In this document: positions 32,896 to 44,986 of the stretch, piece by piece
How positions within the stretch are numbered: the first letter of the stretch is position 1
How the letters are laid out: each line of letters opens with the position of its first letter
From: Alisma plantago-aquatica
Lineage: Eukaryota > Streptophyta > Magnoliopsida > Alismatales > Alismataceae
Assembly: GCA_963693085.1 (NCBI GenBank)
Contig: OY856412.1
Span: forward strand, 1,131,258,244-1,131,322,243
Reading direction: 5' to 3'
Length of the DNA: 64,000 nucleotides
Notes under the pieces: model-generated
The model's database searches: none
Told to the model about the DNA's origin: nothing
The model's input: the letters and a program-made list of their open reading frames with translations, nothing else
Made by a program: the position numbers and the translations under genes

Positions 32896-35800
32896 TGATG
32901 TCCCAAAATCTAGGATTTTATCCTATTTTGTATGATAAAAAATCTAGTGAGCTTGGTTTCTTAGATTTGACCAAACAAGGATAAAATGAAAATACATTTA
33001 CATAATAATTGAATTATATACCAATAAGTAAATAAATTCATGAAATATGTTACATATATTTCCTTGGCTAACTGATATTCACATGATAGTTAAATAAAAT
33101 AATATGCTTAAGATATGTATTGGAAGCACAATGTGAATTTACATGTACCTAATTGTGAATAATGTTGCATTATCCAAACAAATATACATTTAATGGATTC
33201 AATGGGATAAATAAGATATATAGGTTTTCATGCTTGATAATGAAAGTTAACTCTCTTGGCAAGAATGCAAAATTTGATGATACTATAATTCAAAATTATT
33301 AATGAAAAAGGTGTTTTATACTAATATATATGTAAATAAATGGACTAAACCATAATGGTGATATAAAGTGAAACTACATAATTTAAATCTAATGTGAAAT
33401 TCATGTTCCTTAGATCCAAATTACTTTATGTGCCAAGTTTCACTTAATTTACACAATAATAATTATCCTAATTATATTTAAAGAAGAAAATAAGAGAAAG
33501 AGCCAAAAGTGTTGAAAAAATTATTAGAAGTCTTTGAGAGAGGAAATAAACCTCAAATTCGAAATTTACATAGTAAAATTAGCCTATGTGTGAATTTTCA
33601 TCTTATTTGGATAAACTTATATATTCTAGTGTAGTTTAGGAGAGAGAATATGATTTGAAGTCCCTAATATTAAATAATATAGTAAAATTATACCAAAAGT
33701 GAAAATTAATTATAAAATAAGCCTCCCCATGTCCTAGTTGGTCTGAGTACCAAATTTGGAATTAATTGAACTTTATTTAGACCCTCAAATAAATTAAGAA
33801 AATGAAATATATGTTTAAAATACCAGATATCCAAAACATTTAATCTATGCATTTCGATTTCCTATAGTTTCCTTCTATTTGTTGTCACACTCACTTTCTT
33901 TTCTTGCTAATGCAGACTCATGTCTGAGCCTTTGGATCCTTATTCATACAACCAACAAGTTTTCTTCTCCTCACTTTCCTTCTACTTCTATAGCCACAGT
34001 AAACTGATGCCCCCACTCACACCTTTCTCACTTTTCTCCAGCCTTCCTATACTTTTCCAACCATGATTCTTCATCTGCTGACTTCTTCAACTCCTCCCAA
34101 ATACATAGACCCTATAAATACTAGGGCTCAAAGCATCATTGCTAAGTTCCAAAAGCCGTCTCCCAAGTTCCCATGTGTTTGCCATGTTTTCCTCTACCTT
34201 CCCATTTTCTCGCCACCCACAATCGTCAGAACTCTACACAAAAGTCCCACGACACCTGTGCAATCCCTAATAGTCACTCTCTATGTAAGTTTGGCATGTC
34301 CCATTCCCAAGCATGATCCCCCGACTCCATCCATCGTCATCGAAGAACTTGGGCTGGGGGTCAAGGCTTCTGGCCTTTGCAAGGTTGGGTCACAGTTCAA
34401 GAAGGTTGTGTATGGATTTGTAAGACTTCTCCCTTCATCAATTTGGCCTCCCTTCAAGGTATGGGAAATTCCCTCTTTTTACCCCGATACTGGAGTTTAA
34501 AAGCAATATCTAGTTTCCAGATCGCAGTCACCCATCTTTACTCCTCACTATCTTCATCAAAGGTTCACAAAGGTACTTTTGTACCTGACTTCTTGCTTTC
34601 CTCAGCTTGCTCTAGTTTTCAAATTTCTCCTCTTCCTATTGTCATGGCAACAAGCCCTGTGGGGTCTCCAGTCTCCTCTTAGCCCTGAATCTGGGTTTGT
34701 TGACTTCGAGGAGAGCTTCTAAATCTATTTATGTGGTTTTTCCTGGAGGTTTGCTCATGAGATTTAAGCTCACTCCTTTGGTGATGTTCTTCACACAGAC
34801 GAAGAGGGAAGATGACTCCTCATGATTTCATGGTTTCACCCATGTTTTAGGTTTTCTTTTTGTCGTGCCATCAGGGGCATGATCGACAAATGGTCTTATA
34901 TTTTTAGCACATGTTGCAATCCTGACTTGCTGAAGGCCCGGGCCACATGGATGGATTTGATTGGGCCAAATCAGCTAGACCACCATCTAGTTGTGGCTTT
35001 TCTGCATACATGGATTTTTCTCATTGGTCGATTTTCTAAAACCCATACTAAATTATTTACTGATCAGAAAAATAAAAGAAAAAAATGTTTTGGAATTGTG
35101 ATGTCATTATCTTACCAATGTTACCAACTTTATCACCTAATTCCAAAATAATAAATATGTTATTTTAAAGGGTTCATCAAATCAGTTAGATTTTCCAAAA
35201 TTCATAACTAATGATTTATAAGTAAAAAAATATGTTATGAACTTAGAAAAATATAATCTAAAATATTGTATGGTTTTTATAACCTAATTCATTAATAATA
35301 AAAAGGATGTTTTTAGGGCTAATAAAATTGATGTAAACCTAACCCTAATATCATATATGCCTTTAATAGGTTGCTTGTGGACTGAGTGGAATTAGGGTTT
35401 TGACCCTAGACACATGTAGACTTGATGTGAGGTATGTGTACATCCCCTATTATCCATGTTGAGAAATAAACCTATTTTATCTCTCTTTTGACAAATTAAC
35501 CAACACAATATCTCTCTCTTTTGAGAATATATTCCATGTGAAATATTCTACTTGATTATGATATTATGATCATCCTACTTTGTTGGACCTTCTTTTTACT
35601 ATAAACTTATACTTATATTTTTGATTAAAACCTAAACTTGACCATTTATATGGTTGATACATACTTTGTCCATTTTTATGATGACAACTTTATTTATTCT
35701 ATAAAAGACCATACTTTATACTTGCCTCTACATTTATGCATGTCTTGTGATTCAGTAGTCCTAGATTAATGTAAAACTTTTGTTATTTGGGTTTTATTCC

Positions 35801-37542
35801 CCTATGTGATACTATTAGGCACTGAGGTTTTAGTTCTCTAGCCATGCACTGAGGTTTTAGTCCTCCTACACTTTTAATTTTTTTGGGATGGAGAATCATA
35901 TGCTCCACACCTAACTGGTATGTCAAGGGAGTTTAGTTTTGTGCCATTCTCTACCAGGTTTTATGGTTGTGAGCCTTAGCCACCACATACTTTATATTAT
36001 GCTAGTTCTATTCTTATCTCACATGCTTGCATGTTGATTCTATGGTGATGGGTTTGTGCCCAAGATTTCTGTGTGCTTGTGTGGCACAACTTTTATGTTT
36101 TATTTCATGGCAAGTATTCTCCATATTTATTATCTTTTGAAATTCACATGCTTTTATTCCCAGTTGGGTAGTCTTTATCATTTGTATGGGAAGCCTTGTA
36201 TATTTGACAACCTTTATTCCTTACATTGCTCAATCCCATATTCATATGCACATACCAACATTTTGATGATGCATTTACTTTTCTTCTTTTTGTCGGGGTA
36301 TGCTTCCAACCCCAGGTGTAGGACTTGGAAGACTAGACTTGGTGGCATGAACTGGCTAGGTGGAGATCTTGGGAGATGGACTTGAGATATCTAGATATCT
36401 CTCTACTTAGATCCTTATATTGTAACATTCAGGTAAACCCTATATGGGAGAATATTTGTAATCATGTTTAAATTTAATATAGTTATGAAATATATTTCCA
36501 CTGCTATACTTTGGTCTCTTTTTGAATTCATCATCTGAGAAAAAATACACCTATTCCAACATGCGTGTTAGTATGTTTGGAATAGATCACTTATTCTCGA
36601 ATTTAGTAGGGAGTGGATCCCCTCTTAGGTTCCTCTCCTTACAAGATAGCATCAGAACCTATAGTGGTCAGATTTCTGACTATTTCATTTTTTTACTCCC
36701 TAATTAGAACCCTCACCTTACACAGTTATCATTTATGTGAGATCTTTACCCTAGAATTGACCTATGTTAGTCATGAGATGATGAAAGGTGGATTTGGAAT
36801 CATATGAGGTACACATAAGAATCATCGTTGGTAAACCCTAACGTGAGGACATTTTAGGTGACCTTACCCTACCATATATGTTAACAATGACATATCTCTT
36901 TAGATGTTAAGATTTAGATATAGATTGGTTTTTTGCATAATAATGAGTAGTAGTTGATAAGGAGATCATATATAGATAAAATTGTGACTTGGTTTCTCAC
37001 TTTGATTTTGGTCCCTATCTTCAATTTTCTATTACAAAGTTTTCACGTCAAATTATTTTTCCTTATAATAATCTATGTACAATTTTGTTTAGATTTTATT
37101 GAGGTTTTCTTGAACAAGGTCACAATGAAGACTCATATAGAGAAACCCTAGAACAAGTCAAAATAGAAATCTCTGCCTTAGTTTTGTGCATGAAGTGATG
37201 ACTGAGAAGATATGTATTATGATAAAGGTTTAGTTGACTTACCCTTTGTATCTTATAACCTTTTGGCTATGCTTGTGAACCTGGGTTGGTAGGTTAGTAA
37301 CACAAGGACCTGAAATTCAACCCTAGGTGGTCTTCACTCATTAGTAGGATGCATGATGTATGAACAACATAAACACCTAAAATACTCACAAAGTAATGAT
37401 CACTAAGTGACCCTAGTACTTTGATGTTGTGTTTTTGACTTATTTGGTTAAACCTTGTTTAAGGGGTGCAGTATAAGTGATTGATAATGTTTGGATTATT
37501 ATATTTCAAAGACAAAATTCTTTATAGGGGTGGAGTGTTGCA
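32896..37542 (+). mobile_element. Del/Tekay-like long LTR, copy B1 (about 4.65 kb)
   Basis: It begins TGATGTCCCAAAATCTAGG and ends GGGGTGGAGTGTTGCA, the TG...CA ends and GGG-TGTT(A/G)CA style of Del/Tekay Gypsy LTRs, which are known to be several kb long. A TATA box (CCTATAAATACTAGGG, about 34111) lies 1.2 kb in, followed by a GC-richer leader. The only long frame (34063-34500) has no known domain. B1 is uninterrupted and therefore serves as the empty-site reference for insertions in B2. Confidence 0.78.
34112..34120 (+). promoter_or_regulatory. TATA box of LTR B1
   Basis: CTATAAATACTAGGGCTCAAAGCAT occurs here and at 38724-38748 in B2, in the same relative position, just before the GC-richer transcribed leader. 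It is conserved between the copies. Confidence 0.6.
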
Positions 37543-39116
37543 ATGTTCCAAAATCTAGGATTTTATCCTATTTCCTATGATTAGAAATCCAGTCAGCTTG
37601 GTTTCTTAGATTTGGCCAAACAAGGATAAAATTAAAACACATTTACATAATAATTTAATTATATGCCAATTAGTAAATAAATTCATGAAGCATGTAACAT
37701 ATATTTCCCTAGCTAACTAATATTCACATGATAGCTAAATAAGAGGAATAAAATGCTTAATATATGTATTAGAAGAACAATGTGAATTTACATGTCCATA
37801 CTTGTGAATAATGTTGCATTATCCAAATAAATAAAGATCTAATGGATTTGATGGGATAAATGAAAAATATATAGGTTTTCATGCCTGACAATGAAAGGTA
37901 ACTCTCTTAGTAACAATGTGAAGTTTGATGAGACTATAATCCAAGATTATTAATGAAAAAGGGGTTTCATTGATATAACTCATAAGATAAAACTACAAAA
38001 TTTAAATCCAATGTGAAATTCATGTTCCTTGGATTCCAATTACCTTGGGTCCCAATTCACTTTATTTACACAATAATAATTATCCTAATTTTATTTAAAT
38101 AAGAAAATAAGAGAAAGATCCAAAAGTGTTGAATACATTACTATAAATCTTCAAAAGAGGAATAAACCTCAAATTCAAAATCCACACACAAAAATTAGCC
38201 TATGTGTGGATTTTCATCTTATTTGGAAAAACTTATATATTCCAGTGTAGTTTAGGAGAGAGAATATGATTTAAAGCCCAAAATATTGAATAATATAATA
38301 AAATATACCAAAAGGAAAAATTAATTGTAAAATTAGATTCCTCATGTCCTAGTTGGTGTGGGTACCAAATTTGGAATTAATTGAACTTTGTTTAGACCCT
38401 CAAATAAATTAAGAAAAGTAAATACATGTTTTAAATGGCCAATATCCAAAGCATTTAATCAATGCATTCTGATTCCCTAAATTTTCCTTTTATTTACTAT
38501 CACACTTGCTTTCTTTTCTCGCTAATGTGGACTCCGATATGAGCCTTTGGATCCTAATCATATGGCCAACAATTTCTCTTCCTCCCCGCTTTCCTTCCGC
38601 TTCTATAGCCACAATAAACCAATACCCCGATCACACCTTCCTCACTTTTCTTCGCCCTTCTATACTTTTCCAATCATAATTCTTTCTCCACATACTTCTT
38701 CAACTCCTCTCGAATACACATACCCTATAAATACTAGGGCTCAAAGCATCGTTTCTCAGTTCCGCAAGCCGTTGCCCAGGTTCCCCTGTGTGTGCTCTGT
38801 TTTCCTCCTCCTTCCCATTTTATCGCTACCCACAATCGTCGGACCTCTACACAATAGTCCCACAACATCTGTGCAGTCCCAATAGTCACTCCCTAATTTC
38901 AGTTTGGTGTGTCCCATTCCCAAGCATGATCCCTCGACTCCAACTACCATCTTCAGAGAACTCGGGCTAGGGGTTGAGGTTTCTGGCCTTTTCAAGGCTG
39001 GGTCACAGTTCAGGAAGGTTGTGTATGGATTTGTGAGGCTCCTTCCTTCATCAATTTGGCCTCCCTTCAAGGTATGGGAAAGTACCTCCTTTTACCCCGG
39101 TACTGGAGTTCAAGAG
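37541..39116 (+). mobile_element. Del/Tekay-like LTR, copy B2, left part
   Basis: CAATGTTCCAAAATCTAGG follows the GTGTTG end of B1 without spacer. Sequence then parallels B1 to ...CCCCGGTACTGGAGTTCAAGAG, where element C1 is inserted; it resumes at 51001. The copies differ clearly by substitutions and small gaps. Confidence 0.8.
39112..39116. repeat. Target site duplication of C1, left copy (AAGAG)
   Basis: AAGAG here and AAAAG at 51001-51005 flank C1. The empty site in B1 reads TTTAAAAGCAAT (AAAAG at 34499-34503), so AAAAG is the original and one base has mutated. Confidence 0.85.
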
Positions 39117-40635
39117 TATTGGATCAATGGGCTCTTGGGGGGGTGAATAGAGATAAAAACACTTGCACAAAGTTCATTAAACCTTCAAGCTACTATAAGG
39201 TATGGGATTGTAAATATTGAATTTGTAGTGAAACTAAGCATACATAGCAAGGATGAGAGAAATTGAGAAAATAAAAGAAAAAGTTATGTAGAGTGGTTCC
39301 AATCTGCAAACTAGGAGAAAGTCAATCCATTACCTAGAAAGGTTAAGATATAGGATTTTGCAACCAACATATACTTATATTTCATTATAAGACATAAAGG
39401 ATGACCATCTTTTCCAGGACAAAGATACCCAACCTTCCCTTTGAGGATAAGGGAACCAATAACCATCCAAGGACTTACTTATCCGGTGGATCTAGAGTCT
39501 TCTACCTCTACAAAGTCTTACCCACTCTTGCAAGAAGCTGGACACCTTTGCCAAGGAGACCCCCTTCATGCAAAAAGTCTTTTACCTTGAAGGATTTACC
39601 CACTCTACTCTCAGATCTTCAGCCTTGACCTTCTCCTTCACCTTGGAGAAGCATTTGCACCTTCTTCTACACCTTCAAGAAGCTTTCACCTTCTCCTTCA
39701 ACTTGGAGAAGCTTTCACCAACTTGCACTTAAAGAAAGGGGTTGGAGAAAGGGAAGCTTTAAGAGCTTTACAAGTCGACATTGTAGTAGCTCTTTCACAC
39801 ATATCCTATCTCACTCATATGGATGTTTTGATTTGCAAATAAGAGAGAGAAAAGGGCTCAAGTGGAATGGATGCACTCAACTATTTATGGGATCTTGAAT
39901 TGCATGAAGGAGGAACCTAGGATGAACTCTAGGAGGTCTTATTTATAGTCGGGGGTGTCCTCTAGAGTCTAGGAGCATTAAGAATGTTTTCTAACCGTTT
40001 GGGGTGTTGCAACGAATATAATTTTGAATTTTGCAACACTCCAATGGTTAGAATCACTTTTTCTACACACTCCATACAGTCAGTCGGTCGGGTTTCAATA
40101 AAGGTAACTCGACCGATTACACTATATGACAAAACAAATTTGAAGCATCGGTCAAGTTTATCCTGGATGAAACTCGATCGATCGCTTAAATTTAATTTTT
40201 CTAGTACAGGGTGTCAGTCGAGTTCTATGAATAGAAACTCGAAGGGACCTGGACATTCTCAAAATGCATCAAGGGTTTCGGTCGAGTTTGCGCAGGAGAA
40301 ACTCGACCAAAAATACATTGTGATGTATTTTGGAAAATGTCATTAGAGAGATTAAACATTCGATTTAGGGGCTCCTGATTCTTTTCTCATCTTAGTTATA
40401 AGTCATAGAATCAATACAAATGGTTACCAAAATCATCCTAAGGGTTTTAGGGTGTTTTCCACAAGTACATTTGCATTGCTTTTGACTTGAACTTGACCAA
40501 GACAAGGCTTGATTGAATTGATCATTTTCATGTACCTAATACCTAAAATCAATCTCAAGTAGAAATATTAGATACATATCAATGGAATGGTTGTCATTAT
40601 CAAAATATGGACAATGGATAACTCTCAGGTCAATA
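39117..40635 (-). repeat. C1 3' LTR (1,519 bp)
   Basis: It aligns with 49473-51000 throughout. The canonical TG/CA ends have mutated to TA (39117) and ...CAATA (40635). Its minus-strand TATA box (CTATAAATAA) is at 39939-39948. Confidence 0.92.
40080..40315. repeat. Hairpin array (GTCGAGTTT...AAACTCGAC) in the C1 3' LTR
   Basis: Four inverted-repeat pairs lie at about 40086-40114, 40149-40180, 40215-40243 and 40280-40308. The last is exact: GGTCGAGTTT, a 9-base loop, AAACTCGACC. They lie 130-370 bp upstream of the TATA box on the minus strand. A matching set is at about 50440-50680 in the other LTR. Confidence 0.9.
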
Positions 40636-40651
40636 TTCTCCCCCTTTTGAC
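40636..40651 (-). other. Polypurine tract of C1
   Basis: On the minus strand GTCAAAAGGGGGAGAA abuts the 3' LTR, the form typical of Sireviruses. Confidence 0.9.
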
Positions 40652-41133
40652 AATGACAAACCATTCCTCAACATATTGAAAAGGTTATGAAAATTAAATC
40701 ATTACCTTATGAATTTCAAGGGGATACATGAATGAACAATGTTAATTGCTCCCCCTCAATTCATGCTTACCTGTTCCTGCATGGTTAGTCTTTCCACAAA
40801 CAACCATAGAACATATGTATAATACATGGTCCTCTAGCATGTCACATGATATTTCAGATAATTGACTAGAAAAGGATCACATAAGAAATAAATTCAATAT
40901 GGCTGACCTCATTTCTCCTCATTTGTTATATAAAAAGCCAGGGGGTAGAAGATCTATAAAACATAGGTCTTCACCACAGGCACAAACTGCACAAGCAACC
41001 ACTAAAGTAAGCACCAAATAGAGATAAAATAGAGAGAAACAAGTAATCTAGAGTCATAGTCAAAATATTTGATCACATACCAACAACTCATAAGATGTAA
41101 TCAAATAAAGAGTTAAGGTACATAAGTTTAAGA

Positions 41134-42954
41134 TTACAACACTAGATATGTCCTCTCAATATGAAAACAACAAGCTAGTGAAAAATGATGATATAAGAAA
41201 ACAGTATGCCTCAGATGCAGTGCCCAAGTGTTTAGTATGTGATAGTCTACAAAAAGGGATATGTATGAGCACACTAATAGACTACAAAACTGAATATATA
41301 GACTATCTACATCAACAATGTCATCATCCTTGTCCTCTGGCTTGTCATCCTCATCATCATCTAAGGGTGCAACAGTTGTAGCATGTGTGGCCTCAACAAT
41401 ATCACCATCATCAAAAGAACCATCATTACCAACATCGCCATCACCATCCTCAGCATCATCACCATCTCCAACATCTTCCTCAACATCCTGGTTAGGCATA
41501 TCCTCATCAAAAAGAGGTCTAAAAGCATGAATTCCAGGCCACTTGGCATTTTGCTCAGCCCAATACATGCCACATGCATGTAAAGAATTTGCTTGCTCAA
41601 AACATGGAGTAGAAACTCCATCATATCCACCAAGCAGAGTGGTGGAAGGTCCAATAGGAAGAGCTAGAAGCAGAAAAGCTCCAGGGGAAGGGGTAGGTCC
41701 ACCATCAAACAACAAGGGGTACAATGGAAGCAGTAGGTGGTGGGTTAGGGTATAACTAACTATATGCATAAGAAGCATAGTCAACACCTAGGTAAGCATG
41801 GTAGGGTGGGTATGGATGGCTGCAGGACAGGTTCATGTGTGACATGATTTAAATGAGTTCCTGGTAGATGTAGTCTTGAACCCTAAGGTTGTACACATGT
41901 TGATGTATCATATATCCCATGAGGGCTTCATTGAATACAGAAAATAAGGCATGGTTAGGTCTTGGTGGTGGAGGTGGAGGAGGGGCCTGAGTGGAGGTAG
42001 AGGCACCTGGTGTGGTAGAGGAGGTAGGAAGAAAGATTTTCTTGATGGTTGTCTCACTAATGCAAACTCCTTTCTGACTTGGTTTGTAGCCAAAATCATG
42101 GAAGAGATATTTTGCAACATGGTGAGAAAACACACCACATATCATGTTAGGTAAGGGAGATGGGTACCAGTGGTGTTCTTTCCCAAGTCGAAGAAGGTCA
42201 TATGATGAAGAATATAGTGAGCCCACTTGACTCTGATTTCATTCAAAAGATAGTACATGATCACTGCAATATTATCTGCAATATCTGTTTGATTCCTCTT
42301 GGTATGAGTCTTGCAGTTGACTACTAAAGTGATCATTCATGTCTTGATATCAAAGGAAGAGGAGGGTAAGGTGGACTTCTTCTGATATGGGATATCGAGC
42401 TTCTTCAAAAACTTATGGATTTCTGGAAGGGTAAGCACGGGGTCAAAGCTTTTGTAGAAACCTTGAAGGTCCAATAGGTCATGGAATCGAGGATAGGAAG
42501 CCATCAATGTAGCAATAATGTTAGTACTAGAGAGACATGTATTCAAAGAATCCTCAAATATGGTTATCTTGGTATCAACTATCATTGAAGTCAATATGGC
42601 CTGGGTATCATGTGGTGGCACAATGGTGTTGTAGTTCCACATAAGATTAGCATAAAATTCATGGACAACCTTTGTACTTGACATGGCAATTGAGAAGCAC
42701 AAACACTCTACACACAAAGAATTAATATTATGTGCTTTGAACGCTATAGCGACTTCTTTAATCACCTCACTCATAGCAAAACAAGGTTCAAACAAAGCAT
42801 GAAAAGGAAAGAGAGTCCTAGGAAGGAATTCCTTGTACTTATTCACAACTTGAGTTGAGATGAAATAGGTACTATCAAAGGAGACATGGAGAGGAGTAGG
42901 GAAGGAGGATGGAGCTCCACCTGGTGCGGGTTGTTTCCTACAATTGGAGGCCAT
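41134..42954 (-). pseudogene. Additional ORF of C1, downstream of pol
   Basis: Three successive minus-strand frames (42337-42954, about 42142-42336, 41849-42226) and an acidic tail frame (41134-41787) together suggest one former protein of about 600 residues starting MASNCRKQPAPGG. The stretch VVHEFYANL followed by ILTSM..D, and later MYYLLNEI...WAHYILHHM, resembles the 'putative plant transposon protein' domain found in plant retroelements. The end carries a Pro run (PPPPPPPRP) and an Asp/Glu-rich tail (DEEDVGDGDDAED-like). It lies between the hairpin cluster at 43205-43300 and the purine tract, where Sireviruses may carry an envelope-like ORF. I see no convincing signal peptide or membrane segment at its start. 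The frames are broken. Confidence 0.7.
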
Positions 42955-43199
42955 CTAGGTCGGATGGAGAGGTAATGACCACCAAATGAGAAGGAAAACA
43001 CAAGAAACATGTCGCCAAACCACCTAGGTCATGGTTGGGAGAGGCAAGGAGGGCTGATAGAAGGCTAGGAAGGGTGTAGGAGAGGTTGGATAAGCCTAGG
43101 GTTGGTGGACGAACACTAGAGGTCGGCTGTCAGTTGACTTTCTCTAGTTGAGAGGGAGAAAATTTGGCTGCTTTCCCTTTTTAATTTGCGTCCAGTTGC

Positions 43200-43305
43200 G
43201 GTGTCGGTCGAGTTCTATATGTATGAAATTCGAATGATGCTGCATTATAGTTCGATCCTCAGCCAGGGATCAGTCGAGTTGTACCAGGTTAAACTCGACC
43301 AAATG
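43200..43305. repeat. Hairpin words between C1 pol and the additional ORF
   Basis: GGTCGAGTTCTATATGTATGAAATTCGA (43207 area) and GTCGAGTT...AACTCGAC (43273-43299) repeat the LTR hairpin word upstream of the additional ORF. Confidence 0.85.
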
Positions 43306-43689
43306 GTCAACCTGTCAAACATAGAAAATTTAATTCTAAGCCTCTAGATATAAATTTATTTTTCTAGCCTATCATGTATTTTAAACATATTGATGCACAT
43401 CTACTCATCATTGGCTACTATTTTGCGATAAAACATGCGTTTGTGAAAATAGCCAAAAAAATCAAAACAAGGCATGAAAATATAACAATTTTAGCACTTT
43501 CAAGTAAAACATGACCAATTACAAGCAAGAAACATATAGGTATGGTAACGTCTAGCTAGATTGCATGTCAATATCATCAAGAGTAGTTATGAGAAGTTTT
43601 GATCTAATAAATATAAATTACTCTCTAGCTAGATTCTCCATGTCCACATGCGTGATATAGATATCCTTCTTGGCAATGTGGTCATGAAG

Positions 43690-44055
43690 AAAGTGATGAC
43701 AGACCTCTATATGTTTAGATCTACTACACAATATAGGATTATAACAGAGATTAATTGCACTAGTATTGTCACAATAGATAGGAGAAGCATCAAAATGAAT
43801 GTTAAAGTCTTGGAGTATTTACTTCATCCATAGGACTTGGGCACAACAATTCCCAACTGCAATGTATTCAGCTTCGGCAGTTGAAAGAGCCACTGTGGTT
43901 TGTTTCTTAGAAAACCAAGAAACCAAGCATGGTCCTAGGAAGAAGAAAGTGCAAGTTGAGCACTTTCTATCAATCAAACACCCTACATAATCAACATCAC
44001 TATAGGAAGCAAGAGTAAAGTCCATTGACTTGGGATACCATAAAATCGAGCACAC
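43690..44055 (-). pseudogene. C1 RNase H domain
   Basis: A minus-strand frame at 43819-44055 reads YSDVDYVGC..DRKCS, then VSWFSKKQ and TVALSTAEAEYIA, the Copia RNase H catalytic block (D and E of SDxDxxG and STAEAEY). Stops and frame changes on both sides mark decay. Confidence 0.9.
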
Positions 44056-44159
44056 AAGCCAACACTAAACATTATGTCAGGTCTAGATGCAGTTAAATGA
44101 AGTAAACCTCCTATCATACCTCTATAGAGCTTCTCATACACTTTCTCACCTATAAATCT

Positions 44160-44986
44160 TTGTCAAGCTTGGCGGTGTTTGACATGGGGGTGTCCATCAG
44201 CTTGGTGTTCTCCATCCCAAAGCATTTAATAAGTTCACTAGTGTACTTGCTTTGGTTGATGAAGTTACCTTCCTTGGTTTGCTTGATTTGGAAGCCGAGG
44301 AAGAAAGTAAGCTCCTCCATCATGCTCATATTGAACTCATTCTACATAATAGAACTAAACTCCTTACAAAGATCAACATCAGTTTTTCCAAACATAATGT
44401 CATCAACATAAATTTTTATGATCAAAAAGTTGCTTGAAGTGTGTTTTAGAAATAGAGTAGCATCAACTTTGCCCATGATATAGCCATTGTCTAGCTTTTG
44501 TTTCTCATACCAAGCTATAGGGACTTGTTTGAGTCCATAGAGAGATTTTTGTAACAAGTAAAAATGGTTAGACAATTTATCATGTTCAAATCTGGGAGAT
44601 TGAGCCACATAGACTTCTTCCTCAATTGTACCATTCAAAAATGCATTTTTAACATACATTTGATAAATCAGGAAATTCTTATAACTAGCAAAAGAAAGTA
44701 GCATTCTAATAGATTCAAGTCTAGCAATAGGTGAATAAGTTTCATCAAATTAATACCTTCCCTATTGGTTGTAACCTTGAGCTACTAACCTTGCTTTTTT
44801 CCTTACCACTTTTCTGCTTTCATCAAGCTTGTTGTGGTAGACCCACTTGGTGTCAATGATCTTTCTATCATTTGGTCTTGGAACTAAGGTCCACACTTTG
44901 TTCTTTTTAAACCGTTCTAAATCTTCTTACATGGCTAGGATCCATTCATCATCCTTGAGAGATTCTTTGACATTCTTTGGCTCTAC
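44160..44986 (-). pseudogene. C1 reverse transcriptase domain
   Basis: The minus-strand frame 44342-44704 carries YQMYVKNAFLNG (family: DVKSAFLNG), YGLKQVPIAWY and the YVDDIMFG catalytic box. Further pieces continue to about 44160 with PMSNTAKLDKDL-like sequence. Upstream, at 44720-44980, decayed text with KWVY, ARLVAQGYNQ and FDETYSP precedes it. Premature stops break the frame. The MITE at 44987 cuts it just before its N-terminal KNVKESLKDDEW part. Confidence 0.9.

Noticed and set aside
31735..32906. Hydrophobic minus-strand frames (31735-31983, 32409-32672, 32685-32906)
   Set aside because: No recognisable family; the last runs over the start of a Gypsy LTR fragment; composition fits translated AT-rich DNA.
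34063..34500. 145-codon frame in LTR B1, and the related pieces at 38547-39146 in B2
   Set aside because: It lies in the transcribed leader of an LTR, is broken in B2 and has no known domain; similarity is explained by LTR duplication.
36056..36385. 109-codon frame in B1 with a counterpart at 53434-53652 in B2
   Set aside because: Shared only because the LTRs are copies. It is truncated and altered in B2, and its residues look like translated AT-rich DNA.
41318..41530. Ser/Pro-rich plus-strand frame
   Set aside because: Antisense of the Asp/Glu-rich tail of the C1 additional ORF.
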